DNA from: Candidatus Melainabacteria bacterium | Lineage (GTDB): Bacteria > Cyanobacteriota > Vampirovibrionia > 2-02-FULL-35-15 | Direction of reading: 5' to 3' | Length of the DNA stretch: 6,303 nucleotides | Assembly (NCBI GenBank): GCA_023250175.1 | Contig: JAHFBD010000133.1 | Span: 1 to 6,303, forward strand | Part shown: in pieces, positions 5,657 through 6,303 of the stretch | How positions within the stretch are numbered: the first letter of the stretch is position 1 | Layout: every line of letters starts with the position of its first letter | Position numbers and translations under genes: made by a program | Notes under the pieces: generated by a model | Database searches by the model: none | What the model was told of the DNA's origin: nothing | The model's input: the letters and a program-made list of their open reading frames with translations, nothing else

Positions 5657-5698
5657 AAAAACAAAAACAGAGAGCAGAAAATATATTTCCACTCTCTG
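5657..5698 (-). terminator. Intrinsic terminator of the distal HTH gene
   Basis: On the minus strand CAGAGAG (5698-5692) pairs with CTCTCTG (5674-5668). An inner stem GGAAA/TTTTC with a TATA loop stacks inside it, and TTTTTGTTTTT (5667-5657) follows directly. It begins 22 bp after the stop of the gene at 5721-6026 and should separate it from the next HTH gene. Confidence 0.85.
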
Positions 5699-5720
5699 CT
5701 TTTAATTTATACTCTTTTAT

Positions 5721-6026
5721 CTAAGGTTTATCAAAATCTTCTGGTGTCAACAAACCATTATAAATGGCTAGAGCTGTGGCTTGTGACCTGTTTGCAATTT
5801 TTAACTTTGTAAAAATATTTGATATATGATTTCTTACTGTAGATGTACTTAACATCAACACTTCAGATATTTGTTTATTGGTTTGTCCTTTTGCAAGTTG
5901 AACCAAGACTTCTTTTTCTCTGTTTGTTATTGGAAGCGAGACTAACCTATTTACAAACCCTATACCGATTAGCTTATCTCCTTCGATAACTGGTGTCGTG
6001 TGTTCCTGGAAGTTTGTACTATTCAT
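5721..6026 (-). CDS. Stand-alone LuxR/GerE-type HTH regulator, distal copy
   Basis: 101 residues. An N-terminal 30 residues contains GIGFVNRL, then a LuxR-type HTH spans about 31-93: LPITNREKEVLVQLAKG, TNKQISEVLMLS, recognition helix STVRNHISNIFTKL, and NRSQATALAIYNGLL. The spaced Glu residues (E37, E39), G47 and V64-R65-N66-H67 fit the family. No sensing or receiver domain is attached, so activity would be set by expression level, by a partner, or by the short N-terminus. AAGGAG (minus strand, 6039-6034) lies 7 bp before the ATG, so the start is firm. A strong terminator follows, making it a single-gene transcript. It is divergent from the gene starting at 6247, so the 220-bp gap could let it control that gene as well. 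Targets are unknown. Confidence 0.92.
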   Translation of the reverse strand: MNSTNFQEHTTPVIEGDKLIGIGFVNRLVSLPITNREKEVLVQLAKGQTNKQISEVLMLSTSTVRNHISNIFTKLKIANRSQATALAIYNGLLTPEDFDKP

Positions 6027-6076
6027 TATTTCACTCCTTAGTAATTAAATTATTTGTACTATTGTTTATAGATAGT

Positions 6077-6082
6077 TTTATA
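6077..6082 (-). promoter_or_regulatory. Candidate -10 box of the distal HTH gene
   Basis: Minus-strand TATAAA, 50 bp before the ATG and 30 nt from the outer edge of the shared element at 6096-6112. No good -35 hexamer is seen at 17 bp, which would fit an activator-dependent promoter. A second TATAAA lies nearer the gene (forward 6065-6070), so the choice is not certain. Confidence 0.35.
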
Positions 6083-6095
6083 TTAGTGAGTTATG

Positions 6096-6112
6096 TTTAA
6101 GGCATTGCTAAG
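6096..6112 (-). promoter_or_regulatory. Shared upstream element, copy 2 (distal HTH gene)
   Basis: Minus-strand CTTAGCAATGCCTTAAA, 14 of 17 bases identical to 5586-5602. It begins 69 bp before the ATG. A 10-bp palindrome, CTAAATTTAG, lies just beyond it at 6118-6127, between this element and the divergent promoter. Confidence 0.45.
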
Positions 6113-6179
6113 ATGTCCTAAATTTAGTAACAATTACCTATTATAAGAATAAACTTTTATTAAATTTTGGTTAAAAGGC

Positions 6180-6185
6180 TATAAT
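6180..6185 (+). promoter_or_regulatory. Candidate -10 box for the gene starting at 6247
   Basis: A perfect TATAAT. The hexamer 17 bp upstream (TTATTA, 6157-6162) matches the -35 consensus at only 3 of 6 positions. Transcription would start near 6192 and give a leader of about 55 nt. Confidence 0.45.
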
Positions 6186-6246
6186 ATTTAAAGCATCTTG
6201 GGAAATAGATAGTTAGGGCGAAAAAGCTGATTTAAGGAGCAAAACA

Positions 6247-6303
6247 ATGAGTTATATTAAAACCTATTTAGAACAAACCGCAAAAATTGCACAAATGTTA
6301 GAT
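6247..6303 (+). CDS. N-terminus of a probable SIS-domain sugar-phosphate isomerase (phosphoheptose isomerase-like), 3' truncated
   Basis: Nineteen codons run open to the window edge. AAGGAG at 6234-6239 sits 7 bp before the ATG, so the start is firm. The residues begin MSYIKTYLEQTAKIAQ, an amphipathic helix like the N-terminal helix of GmhA-type sedoheptulose-7-phosphate isomerases, which start LPS heptose synthesis. That match is from memory of family N-termini and is weak, because no SIS motif (such as GNGGSA) lies within the window. It is divergent from the distal HTH gene. Confidence 0.4.
   Translation, partial: MSYIKTYLEQTAKIAQMLD

Noticed and set aside
1..6303. Mobile element, CRISPR array, tRNA or rRNA
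   Set aside because: No transposase or integrase, no regularly spaced direct repeats, no cloverleaf or conserved rRNA stretch was seen on either strand.

Overview
The window is AT-rich, compactly coded bacterial DNA. Several things point to a Gram-negative (diderm) cell: a YceI-like periplasmic protein, a YkuD-type L,D-transpeptidase with a signal peptide, other exported proteins, and a 3' gene start that resembles a sedoheptulose-7-phosphate isomerase of LPS heptose synthesis. The phosphohexomutase has the layout common in cyanobacteria and relatives, and the small LuxR-type HTH proteins would fit a low-GC non-photosynthetic relative of that phylum (Melainabacteria-like). That placement is a guess from memory of families, not a measured one.

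Left part, plus strand (1-3763). The window opens inside the last 23 codons of a Cys-rich KCG-repeat peptide. These resemble the C-terminal motifs of HvfA/bufferin-type peptides, whose cysteines are modified by MNIO (DUF692) enzymes. Next come a secreted YceI-family protein (107-754) and a membrane-anchored FKBP prolyl isomerase (800-1342, GTG start, strong Shine-Dalgarno, possible own extended -10 promoter). A 234-bp gap holds an AT-rich inverted repeat and a weak terminator-like hairpin. It is followed by a secreted protein with an unusually long every-fourth-residue ladder of small residues (1577-2530), an L,D-transpeptidase (2572-3312) and an unrecognised 123-residue protein (3392-3763) whose leader contains several dyads. 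This part reads as an envelope and periplasm gene set: metal or small-molecule handling, folding and peptidoglycan cross-linking.

Right part, minus strand (3764-6026). A complete phosphoglucomutase/phosphomannomutase-family enzyme ends exactly where the 123-residue gene ends, so the two stop codons abut with no spacer. Upstream of it (to the right) lie two paralogous ~100-residue stand-alone LuxR/GerE-type HTH proteins. The distal one has a good intrinsic terminator. The proximal one appears to have its own promoter and may be co-transcribed with the mutase. The two regulators share a 17-bp upstream element at matching distances from candidate -10 boxes, and the proximal one also has two overlapping palindromes farther upstream.

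Right edge (6247-6303). A divergent plus-strand gene begins with a clear Shine-Dalgarno and a TATAAT box. Only 19 codons are present. They resemble the N-terminus of SIS-domain phosphoheptose isomerases (GmhA). With the phosphohexomutase this hints at sugar-phosphate supply for surface glycans.

No tRNA, rRNA, CRISPR array, insertion sequence or broken gene was seen. No gene-free stretch exceeds 300 bases.
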